From the NCBI GenBank assembly GCA_963590855.1, contig CAVAQT010000011.1:1-64000 (forward strand): a DNA stretch of 64,000 bases, given 5' to 3'. This document shows positions 50,231-59,147 of the stretch, one piece after another. The DNA comes from Ruminococcus_C sp963590855. Its GTDB lineage: Bacteria > Bacillota > Clostridia > Oscillospirales > Ruminococcaceae. The notes beneath the pieces were generated by a model. That model saw only the letters and a list, made by a program, of their open reading frames with translations. It did no database searches and was not told where the DNA came from. Both the position numbers and the translations under genes were made by a program. Position 1 is the first letter of the stretch, and every line of letters starts with the position of its first letter.

Positions 50231-51280
50231 ATGAAAACAATTACAGTACACGCCAGCCAGACTTATCCCATTTGGATCGGGAGAGGGTTGCTGGGACAGT
50301 GCGGCACATATCTGAAGCAGCAGACCAAGGCCCAGACAGCGGCGGTCATTACCGACGATCATGTGGACAAATATTATGGTGACATTGTGACAAAATCTCT
50401 GGAAGAAAGCGGATTTCGCACCTTGAAATTTGTCTTTCCCCACGGCGAGGCATCCAAATGCAGCAAGACGCTGAACCAGATCTACGATTTTCTCTGTGAG
50501 AACAACATTACCCGGACGGATTGCCTGGTGGCACTGGGCGGCGGCGTCGTGGGTGATATTACCGGTTTTGCAGCGGCAACTTATCTCCGCGGTCTGGACT
50601 ATCTCCAGATCCCTACCAGTCTGTTGGCACAGGTGGACTCTTCCGTGGGCGGAAAGACTGCCATCGATCTGCCCGGCGGAAAGAATCTGGTGGGCGCATT
50701 CAAACAGCCGGTGGCGGTGCTGTGTGATCTGGATACGCTCCACACCCTGCCGAAGCTGTTTCTGGCAGACGGCATGGGAGAGGTCATCAAGTACGGCATG
50801 ATCCGGGACGAAAAGCTGTTTGCACTGCTGGAACAGCATACGCTGGAAAATGTCAGTCAGGCTATGGACGAGATCGTTCCGACCTGTATCGACATCAAGA
50901 GTGACGTGGTGGAGCATGACGAGTTCGATACCGGCGAACGGATGATTTTGAATTTCGGGCATACCCTGGGGCATGCTGTGGAAAGCTATTACCACTACGA
51001 GACATATACCCATGGCAGCGCAGTGGCGGCCGGCATGTGCATGATGACGGAAAAGACCTGCACGCCGGAGCTGTATGTGCGGCTGTGCAACTGCGTAAAG
51101 GCATACGAATTGCCTACAGGCGTTTCTGCGCCGCTGTCAGAATTGGTTCCGCTCTGCGGCAACGACAAGAAGCGCGCCAGCGCAGCACTGCGGTTTATTG
51201 TCTGCGAGACTATCGGCAAAGCAGAGATCCGCAGCATGCCTTTTGATGAGTTTGCCGTTTGGATGGGAGGAGACGCATGA
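50231..51280 (+). CDS. aroB: 3-dehydroquinate synthase
   Basis: This 349-residue NAD- and metal-dependent enzyme has FPHGEASKCSKTLNQIYD in part, ALGGGVVGDITGFAAATYLRG in part, QVDSSVGGKTAIDLPGGKN in part, and a metal His region (LNFGHTLGHAVES). It is step two of the shikimate pathway. TAGGAGG lies 11 bases before the ATG. Its stop overlaps the aroA start by four bases (ATGA), so translation is coupled. Confidence 0.97.
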   Translation: MKTITVHASQTYPIWIGRGLLGQCGTYLKQQTKAQTAAVITDDHVDKYYGDIVTKSLEESGFRTLKFVFPHGEASKCSKTLNQIYDFLCENNITRTDCLVALGGGVVGDITGFAAATYLRGLDYLQIPTSLLAQVDSSVGGKTAIDLPGGKNLVGAFKQPVAVLCDLDTLHTLPKLFLADGMGEVIKYGMIRDEKLFALLEQHTLENVSQAMDEIVPTCIDIKSDVVEHDEFDTGERMILNFGHTLGHAVESYYHYETYTHGSAVAAGMCMMTEKTCTPELYVRLCNCVKAYELPTGVSAPLSELVPLCGNDKKRASAALRFIVCETIGKAEIRSMPFDEFAVWMGGDA

Positions 51281-52521
51281 ACATATTGATCTCACCGGAA
51301 AAGCTTCACGGTACCGTGCGCATTCCGGCATCCAAAAGCATGGCGCACCGTCTCCTGATCTGCGCCGCCTTGGCAGAGGGAGCTTCTGTGGTTTCCGGCG
51401 TGGATATGTCACGGGACATCACCGCCACCATGGATGTGCTTTCCGCATTCGGGGCATCCTTTCAGCAGGAGGGCAGCACCATCACCGTTACCGGCGTAGG
51501 CAAAAACAGACCCCAGGCGGCTGTGGCGGACTGCTGCGAAAGCGGCTCGACTCTGCGGTTTCTCATTCCAGTGGCTGCGGCACTGGGTGTTCACACGACT
51601 TTTTTCGGACAGGGCAGACTGCCTCAGCGCCCCATTACCGCTTATCTCCGGGAACTGACCAAAAAAGGCATTGCATTCGACTATCACGACACCATGCCGT
51701 TTTCCATTGATGGTGCACTGCGTTCCGGCATCTATGAGTTGGAGGGTGATGTGTCTTCCCAGTATGTGACCGGTCTGCTGTTTGCGCTGCCGCTGCTGGA
51801 GGGTGATTCGGAGATCCGGATGCTGTCCCGGCTGGAGTCCAAGCCTTATGTAGACCTCACCATTGCCTGCCTGCGGCACTTCGGCGTGATGGTTCAGGAG
51901 ACAGAACAGGGCTATGCCATCCCCGGCGGTCAGCAGTACCGCGCCTGCGACATGGAGGTCGAGGGCGATTATTCCCAGGCAGCGTTTTTCTATGTGGCAA
52001 ATGCCTTGGGCAGCGACATCACTCTCACCAACCTGAATCCGGAAAGTGTGCAGGGCGATAAAAAAATTGTGGAAATTACACAGCAGATGTGTTATAATAG
52101 AGAAAAGGGACTGCCTGCCTGCTTTGATGTGGATGCGGCAGATATTCCTGATCTTGTGCCGATCCTGGCGGTGCTTGCCACATTCGGCACAGCGCCGTCC
52201 CGGATCACCGGGGCGCATCGTCTCGCCATCAAGGAGAGTGATCGTCTGGCGTCTACTGCCGCTCTGCTGAACCGTCTGGGCGGTAAAGTGACTGCTACCG
52301 CAGATGGTCTGGAAATTGAGCCGGTTCAGCAGCTTCACGGCGGCACAGTGGACAGCTGCGGCGATCACCGCATCGCAATGTGCGCGGCTGTGGCTGCTAC
52401 GCGCTGTACGGGAGATGTTACTATTTTGCACGGAGAGTGCGTGGAAAAATCGTATCCTCGGTTCTATGAGGATTATCGTCAATTAGGAGGAATTGCCAAT
52501 GTCATCGTTCTGGAGTCGTAA
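51277..52521 (+). CDS. aroA: 3-phosphoshikimate 1-carboxyvinyltransferase (EPSP synthase)
   Basis: This 414-residue protein has two inside-out alpha/beta domains. PASKSMAHRLLI carries the phosphate-binding Lys/Ser, with SGSTLRFLIP, and DGDYSQAAF-like EGDYSQAAFF and KESDRLAST in the second half. It joins PEP to shikimate-3-phosphate. GGGAGGAG precedes the ATG. It overlaps aroC by 23 bases. Confidence 0.97.
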   Translation: MNILISPEKLHGTVRIPASKSMAHRLLICAALAEGASVVSGVDMSRDITATMDVLSAFGASFQQEGSTITVTGVGKNRPQAAVADCCESGSTLRFLIPVAAALGVHTTFFGQGRLPQRPITAYLRELTKKGIAFDYHDTMPFSIDGALRSGIYELEGDVSSQYVTGLLFALPLLEGDSEIRMLSRLESKPYVDLTIACLRHFGVMVQETEQGYAIPGGQQYRACDMEVEGDYSQAAFFYVANALGSDITLTNLNPESVQGDKKIVEITQQMCYNREKGLPACFDVDAADIPDLVPILAVLATFGTAPSRITGAHRLAIKESDRLASTAALLNRLGGKVTATADGLEIEPVQQLHGGTVDSCGDHRIAMCAAVAATRCTGDVTILHGECVEKSYPRFYEDYRQLGGIANVIVLES

Positions 52522-53590
52522 TATTTCGCTCTCTATTTTTGGGGAGTCCCACGGGCCGGCAATCGGCGTTGTGATCGACAATCTGCCGCCCGGGGAGTAC
52601 ATTGACCTGGACAAACTGCGGCAGTTCATGGCGCGCCGTGCACCGAAAAAAGACGGCACGACAACACCTCGCGGCGAAAAGGATCTGCCACAGATCATGT
52701 CCGGACTGCTGAATGACCGCACCACAGGTGTGCCGCTCTGCGCGTTTATCCAGAACACGGATACCCGCTCGAAGGATTACAGCAATCTGGCGCGGCTGCC
52801 GCGTCCGGGTCACGCAGATTATACCGGCGCAATGCGCTATCGCGGATTCAACGATGTCCGCGGCGGCGGCCATTTTTCCGGCAGACTTACCGCGCCGCTG
52901 TGCTTCGCCGGTGCAGTATGCGGTCAGATTTTGGAGCGCCGGGGCATCTATACCGGAGCGCACATTGCCTGTGTGCACGGCATTCACGATGATGCATTCA
53001 GCCGAACCAAGGTGACAAAGGAAGATATCCTTGCCGTTCGGGAAAAGGACTTTCCGGTGCGGAATGATGCACAGGGGGAGAAGATGCGCGAGGATATTCG
53101 CAATGCCGGAAAGGGCGGCGAGTCTCTGGGCGGCATCATTGAATGTGTGACCATCAACATGCCGGCAGGCGTGGGCTCTCCCATTTTTGAAGGACTGGAA
53201 AATACCATTGCACAGCTGATCTTTGGTATTCCGGCAGTCAAGGGACTGGAGTTCGGCGCAGGCTTCCAGGTGGCGGAAATGGTCGGCAGCCAGAACAACG
53301 ACCCGTTCTATATCGACGACAATGGCCACGTTAAGACCAAGACCAACAATCACGGCGGCATTCTGGGCGGCATTTCTTCGGGCATGCCCATTACACTGAA
53401 TGTTGCCATTAAGCCCACTGCTTCTATTGCGAAGCCTCAGGAGACCGTGGACTTCCGCGCCAAGAAAAATGAGATGCTGGAAATTCACGGCAGACATGAC
53501 CCATGTATTGTGCCGCGCGCTGTGCCGTGTGTGGAGGCGGCAGTGAACATTGCGCTGCTGTCCCATATGATGGATTATCCGAATTTTTAA
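52499..53590 (+). CDS. aroC: Chorismate synthase
   Basis: This 363-residue FMN-dependent enzyme has the conserved FGESHGPAIGVVID in part, RPGHADYTGAMRY, GGGHFSGRLTAP and RHDPCIVPRAVP. It forms chorismate, completing the pathway that aroB and aroA in the same operon serve. TAGGAGG lies 8 bases before the ATG inside the end of aroA. Confidence 0.97.
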   Translation: MSSFWSRNISLSIFGESHGPAIGVVIDNLPPGEYIDLDKLRQFMARRAPKKDGTTTPRGEKDLPQIMSGLLNDRTTGVPLCAFIQNTDTRSKDYSNLARLPRPGHADYTGAMRYRGFNDVRGGGHFSGRLTAPLCFAGAVCGQILERRGIYTGAHIACVHGIHDDAFSRTKVTKEDILAVREKDFPVRNDAQGEKMREDIRNAGKGGESLGGIIECVTINMPAGVGSPIFEGLENTIAQLIFGIPAVKGLEFGAGFQVAEMVGSQNNDPFYIDDNGHVKTKTNNHGGILGGISSGMPITLNVAIKPTASIAKPQETVDFRAKKNEMLEIHGRHDPCIVPRAVPCVEAAVNIALLSHMMDYPNF

Positions 53591-53592
53591 GT

Positions 53593-53617
53593 GCTTGTGT
53601 GCTGACAAGCTGATTTT
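53593..53617 (+). terminator. Weak terminator after aroC
   Basis: GCTTGT (53593-53598) pairs with ACAAGC (53605-53610), followed by TGATTTTTT. Confidence 0.6.
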
Positions 53618-53641
53618 TTCTATGATTTGAGGTGACAGGTT

Positions 53642-54235
53642 GTGCAGGAAGAAAACATGCTGAAAATGTCAAAGATGGCGACACCGCCCATTATGGATCC
53701 CCACACGGCAAATATTTTGATTTGCTATTTGTTGTATAAGATCGATAAGCCGGTGCGCGTGAATCATCTGTATGATATCGCCGTGGGAAGTGACATCATC
53801 AATTATTTTGCCTATCAGGATTCTATCAGTTATCTGACCGGACACGACTCGGTGGAGCTGCGCCGAAAGGCGGATGGGACAGAGTATTATGTACTGACAG
53901 AAAACGGCATTCGCACAGCCAAGGAACTGCGCAACTATGTGGGAAAAGCATATCGGGACAAGCTTGTCTCGGCGGCATTTCACTATTTCGCCCGTATCAA
54001 GCGGGAAAGCGAAGTGAAGATCAACTACATTCCGCTGAAAAAGGGATATTATGTACATGTACGGTGTCTGGATGTGGGGGACGACTTGTTGGATATGAAG
54101 CTGTATGCACCGGATTATACCCAGGCGAAGTATCTGGGCGAGCAGATCATGCTGAATCCGGCAGGGTTTTACGGAAAGATCCTGGACGCGGCGTTTTCCA
54201 ACCGGGAAGAACCGCTCATTCTGGAAGATGACTGA
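53642..54235 (+). CDS. DUF4364 family winged-helix-like protein
   Basis: This 197-residue protein has an N-terminal winged-helix-like part (ANILICYLLYKIDKPVRVNH in part, ISYLTGHDSVELRRKADG in part) and a C-terminal beta-rich domain. This is the pattern of the DUF4364 family of Clostridia, thought to be regulators without a known target. The start is GTG at 53642, 6 bases after GAGGTGA; the in-frame ATG 15 bases later is an alternative. It is a single gene between terminators. Confidence 0.82.
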   Translation: MQEENMLKMSKMATPPIMDPHTANILICYLLYKIDKPVRVNHLYDIAVGSDIINYFAYQDSISYLTGHDSVELRRKADGTEYYVLTENGIRTAKELRNYVGKAYRDKLVSAAFHYFARIKRESEVKINYIPLKKGYYVHVRCLDVGDDLLDMKLYAPDYTQAKYLGEQIMLNPAGFYGKILDAAFSNREEPLILEDD

Positions 54236-54257
54236 CCGTTTCTTTTGCCAATAAATA

Positions 54258-54295
54258 AAAGCGCGGAGCATTGAGAAAATGCTCCGCGCTTTTTG
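54258..54295. terminator. Strong bidirectional terminator after DUF4364 gene
   Basis: AGCGCGGAGCATT (54260-54272) pairs with AATGCTCCGCGCT (54278-54290), with A and T runs on both sides. Confidence 0.93.
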
Positions 54296-54335
54296 CTGCG
54301 GTCAGGATCACGATTTTTATGACCGACATACAAAA

Positions 54336-54372
54336 ACAGCCTGTCTCCAGGAAAGCCCCGGAGATAGGCTGT
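54336..54372 (-). terminator. Terminator of gdhA
   Basis: On the minus strand ACAGCCTATCTCC pairs with GGAGACAGGCTGT, followed by TTTTG (plus-strand arms 54336-54348 and 54360-54372). Confidence 0.88.
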
Positions 54373-54424
54373 TCTATTTGAATGAGAGAGTTTTTTTCAA
54401 AAACAAATCAATCGAAAGCTTCGA

Positions 54425-55783
54425 TTAATATGCAACACCCTGCCACTTCATAGCGTCAGCAACCTTCAGGAAGCCTGCGATGTTTGCGCCGACAACCAGA
54501 TTGCCTTCTACGTCGTACTCCTTGGAACGATCGTATGCATTGTGGAAGATGTTGATCATGATCTGCTTCAGCTTTGCATCAACTTCTTCAAATGTCCAGG
54601 ACAGACGCTCGCTGTTCTGAGACATTTCCAGACCAGAGGTAGCTACGCCGCCTGCGTTTGCTGCCTTTGCCGGTCCAAACAGGATACCAGCAGCCAGGAA
54701 CTTGTCGATAGCTTCCGGAGTAGAAGGCATATTTGCACCTTCTGCAACAACCTGAACGCCGTTCTTCAGCAAGATCTCAGCAGATTCGCCGTCGATCTCG
54801 TTCTGAGTTGCGCACGGCAGAGCAACGTCGCACTTGATAGTCCAGATGCCCTTGCAGCCTTCTGTATAGGTAGCACCCTCTACACGGTTTACATATTCCT
54901 TGATACGTCCGCGTTCTACTTCCTTGATCTGCTTTACAACATCCAGCTTGATGCCGTTCGGATCATAGATGTAGCCGTTGGAGTCAGACAGTGCAACAAC
55001 CTTTGCACCCATTTCCTGTGCCTTTTCAGTTGCATAGATTGCAACATTACCGGAACCGGAAATGACAACAGTCTTGCCCTTGATGGTGTCCTGCTTCATG
55101 CAGCTCATCATCTCTTCGGTGAAGTACAGCAGACCGTAACCAGTAGCCTCTGTTCTTGCCAGAGAACCGCCGTAGGACAGACCCTTACCGGTCAGAACGC
55201 CGGTGAATTCGTTGCGCAGTCTCTTGTACTGACCGAACATATAACCGATCTCACGAGCGCCGGTACCGATGTCGCCAGCCGGAACGTCAGTGTCAGCACC
55301 GATGTGCTTGGACAGCTCAGTCATGAAGCTCTGGCAGAAACGCATGATCTCGTTGTCAGACTTGCCCTTCGGGTCGAAGTCAGAACCGCCCTTGCCGCCG
55401 CCCATCGGCAGTGTGGTCAGGCTGTTCTTGAAGATCTGCTCAAAGCCCAGGAACTTGATAACAGATGCGCATACAGACGGGTGCAGACGCAGACCGCCCT
55501 TGTACGGACCGATTGCAGAGTTGAACTGGCAGCGGAAGCCGCGGTTCACCTGAACCTTGCCGTTGTCGTCTACCCAAGAAACACGGAACTGGATCATGCG
55601 CTCCGGCTCTACGATACGGTCGATGACACCGTTTGTCTCATAAGACGGGTCCTTTGCTACGACCGGCTCCAGAGACATCAGAACTTCGCCGACTGCCTGC
55701 AGGAATTCCGGCTCGTTGCCGTTGCGCTTTACAACGCTGTCGTATACGCCCTGAAGATAAGCGTTCTTAAATGTAAATGCCAT
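54425..55783 (-). CDS. gdhA: NADP-specific glutamate dehydrogenase
   Basis: This 452-residue hexameric-type GDH has GPYKGGLRLHPSV, LPMGGGKGGSDFDPKGKSD in part with the catalytic Lys/Asp region, an NADP fold (VVISGSGNVAIYATEKA), and the C-terminal GVATSGLEMSQNS. It assimilates ammonia into glutamate. CAGGAGGAAG lies 9 bases before this ATG. Codon use is strongly biased, suggesting high expression. It has a good promoter (55949-55977) and a leader of about 160 bases with a GATACAGC/GCTGTATTC hairpin (about 55845-55875). Confidence 0.97.
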   Translation of the reverse strand: MAFTFKNAYLQGVYDSVVKRNGNEPEFLQAVGEVLMSLEPVVAKDPSYETNGVIDRIVEPERMIQFRVSWVDDNGKVQVNRGFRCQFNSAIGPYKGGLRLHPSVCASVIKFLGFEQIFKNSLTTLPMGGGKGGSDFDPKGKSDNEIMRFCQSFMTELSKHIGADTDVPAGDIGTGAREIGYMFGQYKRLRNEFTGVLTGKGLSYGGSLARTEATGYGLLYFTEEMMSCMKQDTIKGKTVVISGSGNVAIYATEKAQEMGAKVVALSDSNGYIYDPNGIKLDVVKQIKEVERGRIKEYVNRVEGATYTEGCKGIWTIKCDVALPCATQNEIDGESAEILLKNGVQVVAEGANMPSTPEAIDKFLAAGILFGPAKAANAGGVATSGLEMSQNSERLSWTFEEVDAKLKQIMINIFHNAYDRSKEYDVEGNLVVGANIAGFLKVADAMKWQGVAY

Positions 55784-55948
55784 GGGAATCTTCCTCCTGT
55801 TGGATAAAAATGTTGGATAAAAATGTAGCAAAACATTCTGTCACGAATACAGCCGTTTTTCTGTTGATGCTGTATCCACACGCTGTCCAAACTCAAAATG
55901 TATGTGCATTTGCTTCAAACACCTGTACACGCATTCCGAACAATATTT

Positions 55949-55977
55949 ATTATACACCATTCAGCTATGTTTTTCAA
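55949..55977 (-). promoter_or_regulatory. Promoter of gdhA
   Basis: On the minus strand TTGAAA (55972-55977), a 17-base spacer, TATAAT (55949-55954). Confidence 0.88.
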
Positions 55978-56122
55978 TGCAAAAATAACGAGTTTCTGCA
56001 TTTTCTTCATATCGAAATCAAATAAACCGAAAAAAGCAAAAAATCCGTACAGAAAAATTACAATTGCAAAATTCAGATCGTTCCAAAAAGCGGATTAAAA
56101 AGTCTCAGAGATCATCCGGCAA

Positions 56123-56309
56123 GAAAAAAGCCCTGCTCTCCGAAGAGAACAGAGCCAGAAAACAAAATCCGTGCAGCAAAGAAAATCCGGGTGTAGAACA
56201 AAAAAATAAAATATTATTTCTGAAAGAGCGGATTTTCTGCGCACAGCACAGAAGCCCATATCATCCCTTTTGCGCCGTTCTCGCGGAAAGGACAGATGTG
56301 TGCATTCCA
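56123..56309 (-). ncRNA. Candidate small RNA with own promoter and terminator
   Basis: A consensus promoter (56316-56344) would start a transcript near 56309 on the minus strand. About 170 bases later a terminator follows: an 11-bp stem (56130-56140 with 56145-56155), a UUCG loop, then TTTTTT. Inside, GAAAATCCG pairs with CGGATTTTC, extended by GCA/TGC, over an AT-rich loop of about 45 bases, and CCTTTCCG...CGG...AAAGG forms a 5' hairpin. Only tiny frames (14 and 16 codons) with poor ribosome-binding sites occur. The length is like 6S RNA but I cannot match a known family. It fills the 611-bp gene-free gap between gdhA and the HAD phosphatase gene. Confidence 0.6.
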
Positions 56310-56315
56310 GAACCC

Positions 56316-56344
56316 ATTATAGCGAAAAAGGACAGGAATGTCAA
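56316..56344 (-). promoter_or_regulatory. Consensus promoter of the small RNA candidate
   Basis: On the minus strand TTGACA (56339-56344), a 17-base spacer, TATAAT (56316-56321): a perfect housekeeping promoter facing away from any nearby start codon. Confidence 0.85.
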
Positions 56345-56394
56345 GCAAAATTCTATTTTTCCCGAAAATCCGGAAAAAATAAGAGAAAATTTTG

Positions 56395-57045
56395 TCAGAT
56401 CAGCGTGAATTTCAGCAGATCCTCCGGCTTTTCTGCCAGTGCATCTGCGCCTGCCTGTGCCAGTTCCTCTTTGCCCCGGAAGCCCCAGATACAGCCGATG
56501 GAATCGATCCCGGCATTTTTTGCGGTTTGGATATCCACATTGGAATCGCCGATCATGACTGCCTGGTCTGCCTGCACGCCGGCATTTTTCAAGATCTGTG
56601 TGATGATCTCCGGAGACGGCTTTTTCGGGCGGGAATCGCTGCTGCCCAGGAGCTGATCGAAACAAGCTGCGCCAAAGTAGTGCTTCACGATCGTTTCCAC
56701 AAAGGGCTGTGTCTTGTTAGAAGCCACTGCCAGGTGTACGCCGGCGGCTTTCATCTGTTCCAGTACGTTCGGGATGCCCGCATAGGGAGCGGTCTCATCC
56801 AGACAGTGCTGACTGTAGTATGCGTTGAAGTCGGCGAAGAATTGCTCGACCTCTTCCGCCGGGGTGCCTGCCGGGAGACAGCGCTCACAGAGCTTGTGAA
56901 CGCCGTTTCCGACGAAATGATAGTATGCATCTATGGGGTGAACGGGCAGACCGCGCAGTTTTAACAAGTGGTTCGCGGTGCTGCCGAGGTCGGCGATGGA
57001 ATTGACCAATGTGCCGTCTAAATCGAAGATTGCGAGCTGGTACAT
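56395..57045 (-). CDS. HAD-family phosphoglycolate phosphatase-like hydrolase
   Basis: This 216-residue HAD subfamily I protein has motif I AIFDLDGTLVNS, a helical cap, motif II VASNKTQPFV, the Lys in RPKKPSPEI, and motif III MIGDSNVDIQTAKNAG in part. It resembles Gph phosphoglycolate phosphatases, but the substrate is not fixed by sequence. AAGGAG lies 9 bases before the chosen ATG. Its stop is about 50 bases before the small-RNA promoter on the same strand; I see no clear terminator of its own. Confidence 0.9.
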   Translation of the reverse strand: MYQLAIFDLDGTLVNSIADLGSTANHLLKLRGLPVHPIDAYYHFVGNGVHKLCERCLPAGTPAEEVEQFFADFNAYYSQHCLDETAPYAGIPNVLEQMKAAGVHLAVASNKTQPFVETIVKHYFGAACFDQLLGSSDSRPKKPSPEIITQILKNAGVQADQAVMIGDSNVDIQTAKNAGIDSIGCIWGFRGKEELAQAGADALAEKPEDLLKFTLI

Positions 57046-57200
57046 GTGAGAACACTCCTTTTTGAGAGTCTGTTTTCCGCCCTTGTCCGTGCAGCATCTG
57101 CATGCCGGATACAGGATGGCTTTCAAGAAATGACAGATATCATACAGTTAGATATTATAGTACAGTTTTCCGCGTTTGTCAAACCAACTCGAATTATACC

Positions 57201-57229
57201 TTGACAAAATCGCAAAAATCTGATACTCT
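57201..57229 (+). promoter_or_regulatory. Promoter of the dockerin protein gene at 57273
   Basis: TTGACA (57201-57206), a 17-base spacer, TACTCT (57224-57229), a weaker -10. Confidence 0.65.
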
Positions 57230-57272
57230 AAGTACAAAAGCATGATTCGGCAACCACGAAAGGAGCTTATCT

Positions 57273-58085
57273 ATGAAGCATATGCAGAAGATCGCAGCAG
57301 CGCTGACTGCGGCGGTGATGGTCGCTGCGGCAGTCCCGGCATCTGCTGTTTTTGCAGAGGATGCGGTGATCGTCATTCCCAGAAGCGAGTATATTCCGTT
57401 GGAACGGGATGTCACCGGAACACTGAACATGACAATTCAGGGCGGACGGGCAATCCGTGTGAGAATCGAGAACCAGACCAAATCGGAGGGAACGATTCTC
57501 TATTATGATACCACACTGGAGACAGACGGAACATATGCATTTCCGCTGAGCAGCTGTGAGTATAATATGGAGACCGACGCCTATGATTCTTCCTTTACGG
57601 TAACCGTATGGGACAAGACAGACCGTGGCGTTCGCTATACCCAGGAAAATCTGATCGTGGTAGATCCAGGTTTTACACAGACGGCATCGGTAAGCCGCTA
57701 TGACTGGAACATTGTCTCTGCCGAGGGCGAGACACAAAAGGTAACGTCGACGGTGACAGAAGCTTCTTTGCAGGAGAAAGTATGGCAGGGAAGTACGGCG
57801 CTGCAAATGCAGTACATGAATTATACACCGGGTGATGTCAACGGCGACGGCAGTATCAACGCGGCAGATGTTTCCAGTGTTCTGACTTATGCCGCCAGGG
57901 AGTCTCTGGGCATGGAGGTATCGCTGACGGCGGAGGACGCACCGCTGTCGGAAGAAGCCGCATTTCAGGCGGCAGACCTGAACGAGGACGGCGTAATCAA
58001 CAGCCAGGATGCAACATTTATTTTGACCTATGCTGCAAGAGACGGTGCAGGACTGGATCCGAATTGGGATACTATTGTCTCCTGA
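57273..58085 (+). CDS. Secreted protein with beta-sandwich domain and C-terminal dockerin
   Basis: This 270-residue protein has a signal peptide (1-29, ASAVFAE), a domain of about 150 residues rich in beta strands (about 30-180, possibly cohesin- or Ig-like, unassigned), and a type I dockerin (about 187-265). The dockerin loops are DVNGDGSINAAD and DLNEDGVINSQD, each followed by the same helix end (LTYAAR). There is an insert of about 30 residues between the loops. It could be docked onto a scaffoldin; no enzyme motif is visible. GAAAGGAG lies 8-9 bases before the ATG. Confidence 0.85.
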   Translation: MKHMQKIAAALTAAVMVAAAVPASAVFAEDAVIVIPRSEYIPLERDVTGTLNMTIQGGRAIRVRIENQTKSEGTILYYDTTLETDGTYAFPLSSCEYNMETDAYDSSFTVTVWDKTDRGVRYTQENLIVVDPGFTQTASVSRYDWNIVSAEGETQKVTSTVTEASLQEKVWQGSTALQMQYMNYTPGDVNGDGSINAADVSSVLTYAARESLGMEVSLTAEDAPLSEEAAFQAADLNEDGVINSQDATFILTYAARDGAGLDPNWDTIVS

Positions 58086-58153
58086 TCGTTTGACATGAAG
58101 CATCAGATTGTCAGGAGAGCGTGATTTTGTTTTCACGGAAGAAAGGAAATGCT

Positions 58154-59014
58154 ATGAAAAATGCAAAGATTCGTACAGCCGCAATTGTGGGCGTTATTGT
58201 CCTGCTGGTTCTGATCGTGGGCGCCGGCGCAGTGACTGTTGTTCCGGCAGGTCATACCGGTGTGATCGTTACCATGGGAAAGGTCTCCGACCGGGTATTG
58301 GATGAGGGCATGCACCTCAAGCTGCCCTTTGCGCAGCAGGTCGTTATGATGAACAATAAGATTCAAAAGACAGAGATCGACTCCAACGGTGTCTCCAAGG
58401 ATCTGCAAACCGTTTCCAGCGGTGTTGCCATCAACTATCACATCAACAAGGACGACTCCGCGAAGATCTATCAGAATATCGGTGAGGGCTACGCAGATAC
58501 AGTTTTGCAGCCGGCGATCCAGGAATCCATGAAAGCAATCACCGCGCAGTATACCGCAGAGGAACTGATTACCAAGCGCTCTGCCGTGGGAGAAGAGATC
58601 GGCGCAACGCTGGCGGAAAAGGTGCAGGAGTACGGCATCCTCATTGATAAGTTCAATATCATCAACTTTGACTTCTCGGATGAGTTCAACGCGGCCATTG
58701 AGCAGAAACAGGTGGCAGAGCAGAACAAGCTCCGTGCAGAGACCGAAAAGGAACAAAAGGTCATTGAAGCCCAGGCGGATGCAGAACAGAAGGTCATTGC
58801 CGCCAAAGCAGAAGCAGATGCCATCCGGCAAAAAGCGGAGGCAGAAGCAGAGGCAAACGAGAAGATCAACGCATCTCTGAATGAAAATGTACTGAAATAT
58901 CAGCAGATCGAAAAGTGGAACGGAGAATACCCCAATGTGGTGTCCTCGGATTCGTCTATTCTGGTGGGTGTGCCGTCTGACAATGCTGCGGCTTCTGCAA
59001 ACGAAGCAAACTAA
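58154..59014 (+). CDS. SPFH / prohibitin-family membrane protein
   Basis: This 286-residue protein has an N-terminal membrane helix (about 8-30), an SPFH domain (VVPAGHTGVIVTMGKVSD in part to about residue 190), and a long Ala/Glu/Lys coiled coil (about 185-245). Such proteins form oligomeric membrane scaffolds, often with a NfeD or FtsH partner; none is adjacent. GAAAGGAAA precedes the chosen ATG. It is about 70 bases downstream of the dockerin gene, with a CTCCTGA/TCAGGAG repeat between (58079-58117). Confidence 0.9.
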   Translation: MKNAKIRTAAIVGVIVLLVLIVGAGAVTVVPAGHTGVIVTMGKVSDRVLDEGMHLKLPFAQQVVMMNNKIQKTEIDSNGVSKDLQTVSSGVAINYHINKDDSAKIYQNIGEGYADTVLQPAIQESMKAITAQYTAEELITKRSAVGEEIGATLAEKVQEYGILIDKFNIINFDFSDEFNAAIEQKQVAEQNKLRAETEKEQKVIEAQADAEQKVIAAKAEADAIRQKAEAEAEANEKINASLNENVLKYQQIEKWNGEYPNVVSSDSSILVGVPSDNAAASANEAN

Positions 59015-59088
59015 GCGCCTGCTGGCGTGGTTTCACCTGAAAGAACAAGCGTACAAAGAGAGCCGGTATTGGCTCTGATGCAGATGGC

Positions 59089-59117
59089 ATGCGGCAGGCT
59101 TTTCCGTCCTGCCGCAT
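59089..59117 (+). terminator. Hairpin after the SPFH gene
   Basis: ATGCGGCAGG (59089-59098) pairs perfectly with CCTGCCGCAT (59108-59117). There is no T-run, so termination is uncertain. Confidence 0.45.
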
Positions 59118-59147
59118 TGCCGTTTCCAAAGCAGGGAGATGATGTCA

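Noticed and set aside
56123..56309. Naming the small RNA candidate 6S RNA
   Set aside because: The length fits, but I cannot show the closed stem with a central bubble; the pairing I see is different. Needs a model search.
56064..56408. A 114-codon Lys-rich plus-strand frame between gdhA and the HAD phosphatase gene
   Set aside because: Low-complexity sequence with no ribosome-binding site, lying over the promoter and terminator of the opposite-strand RNA candidate.
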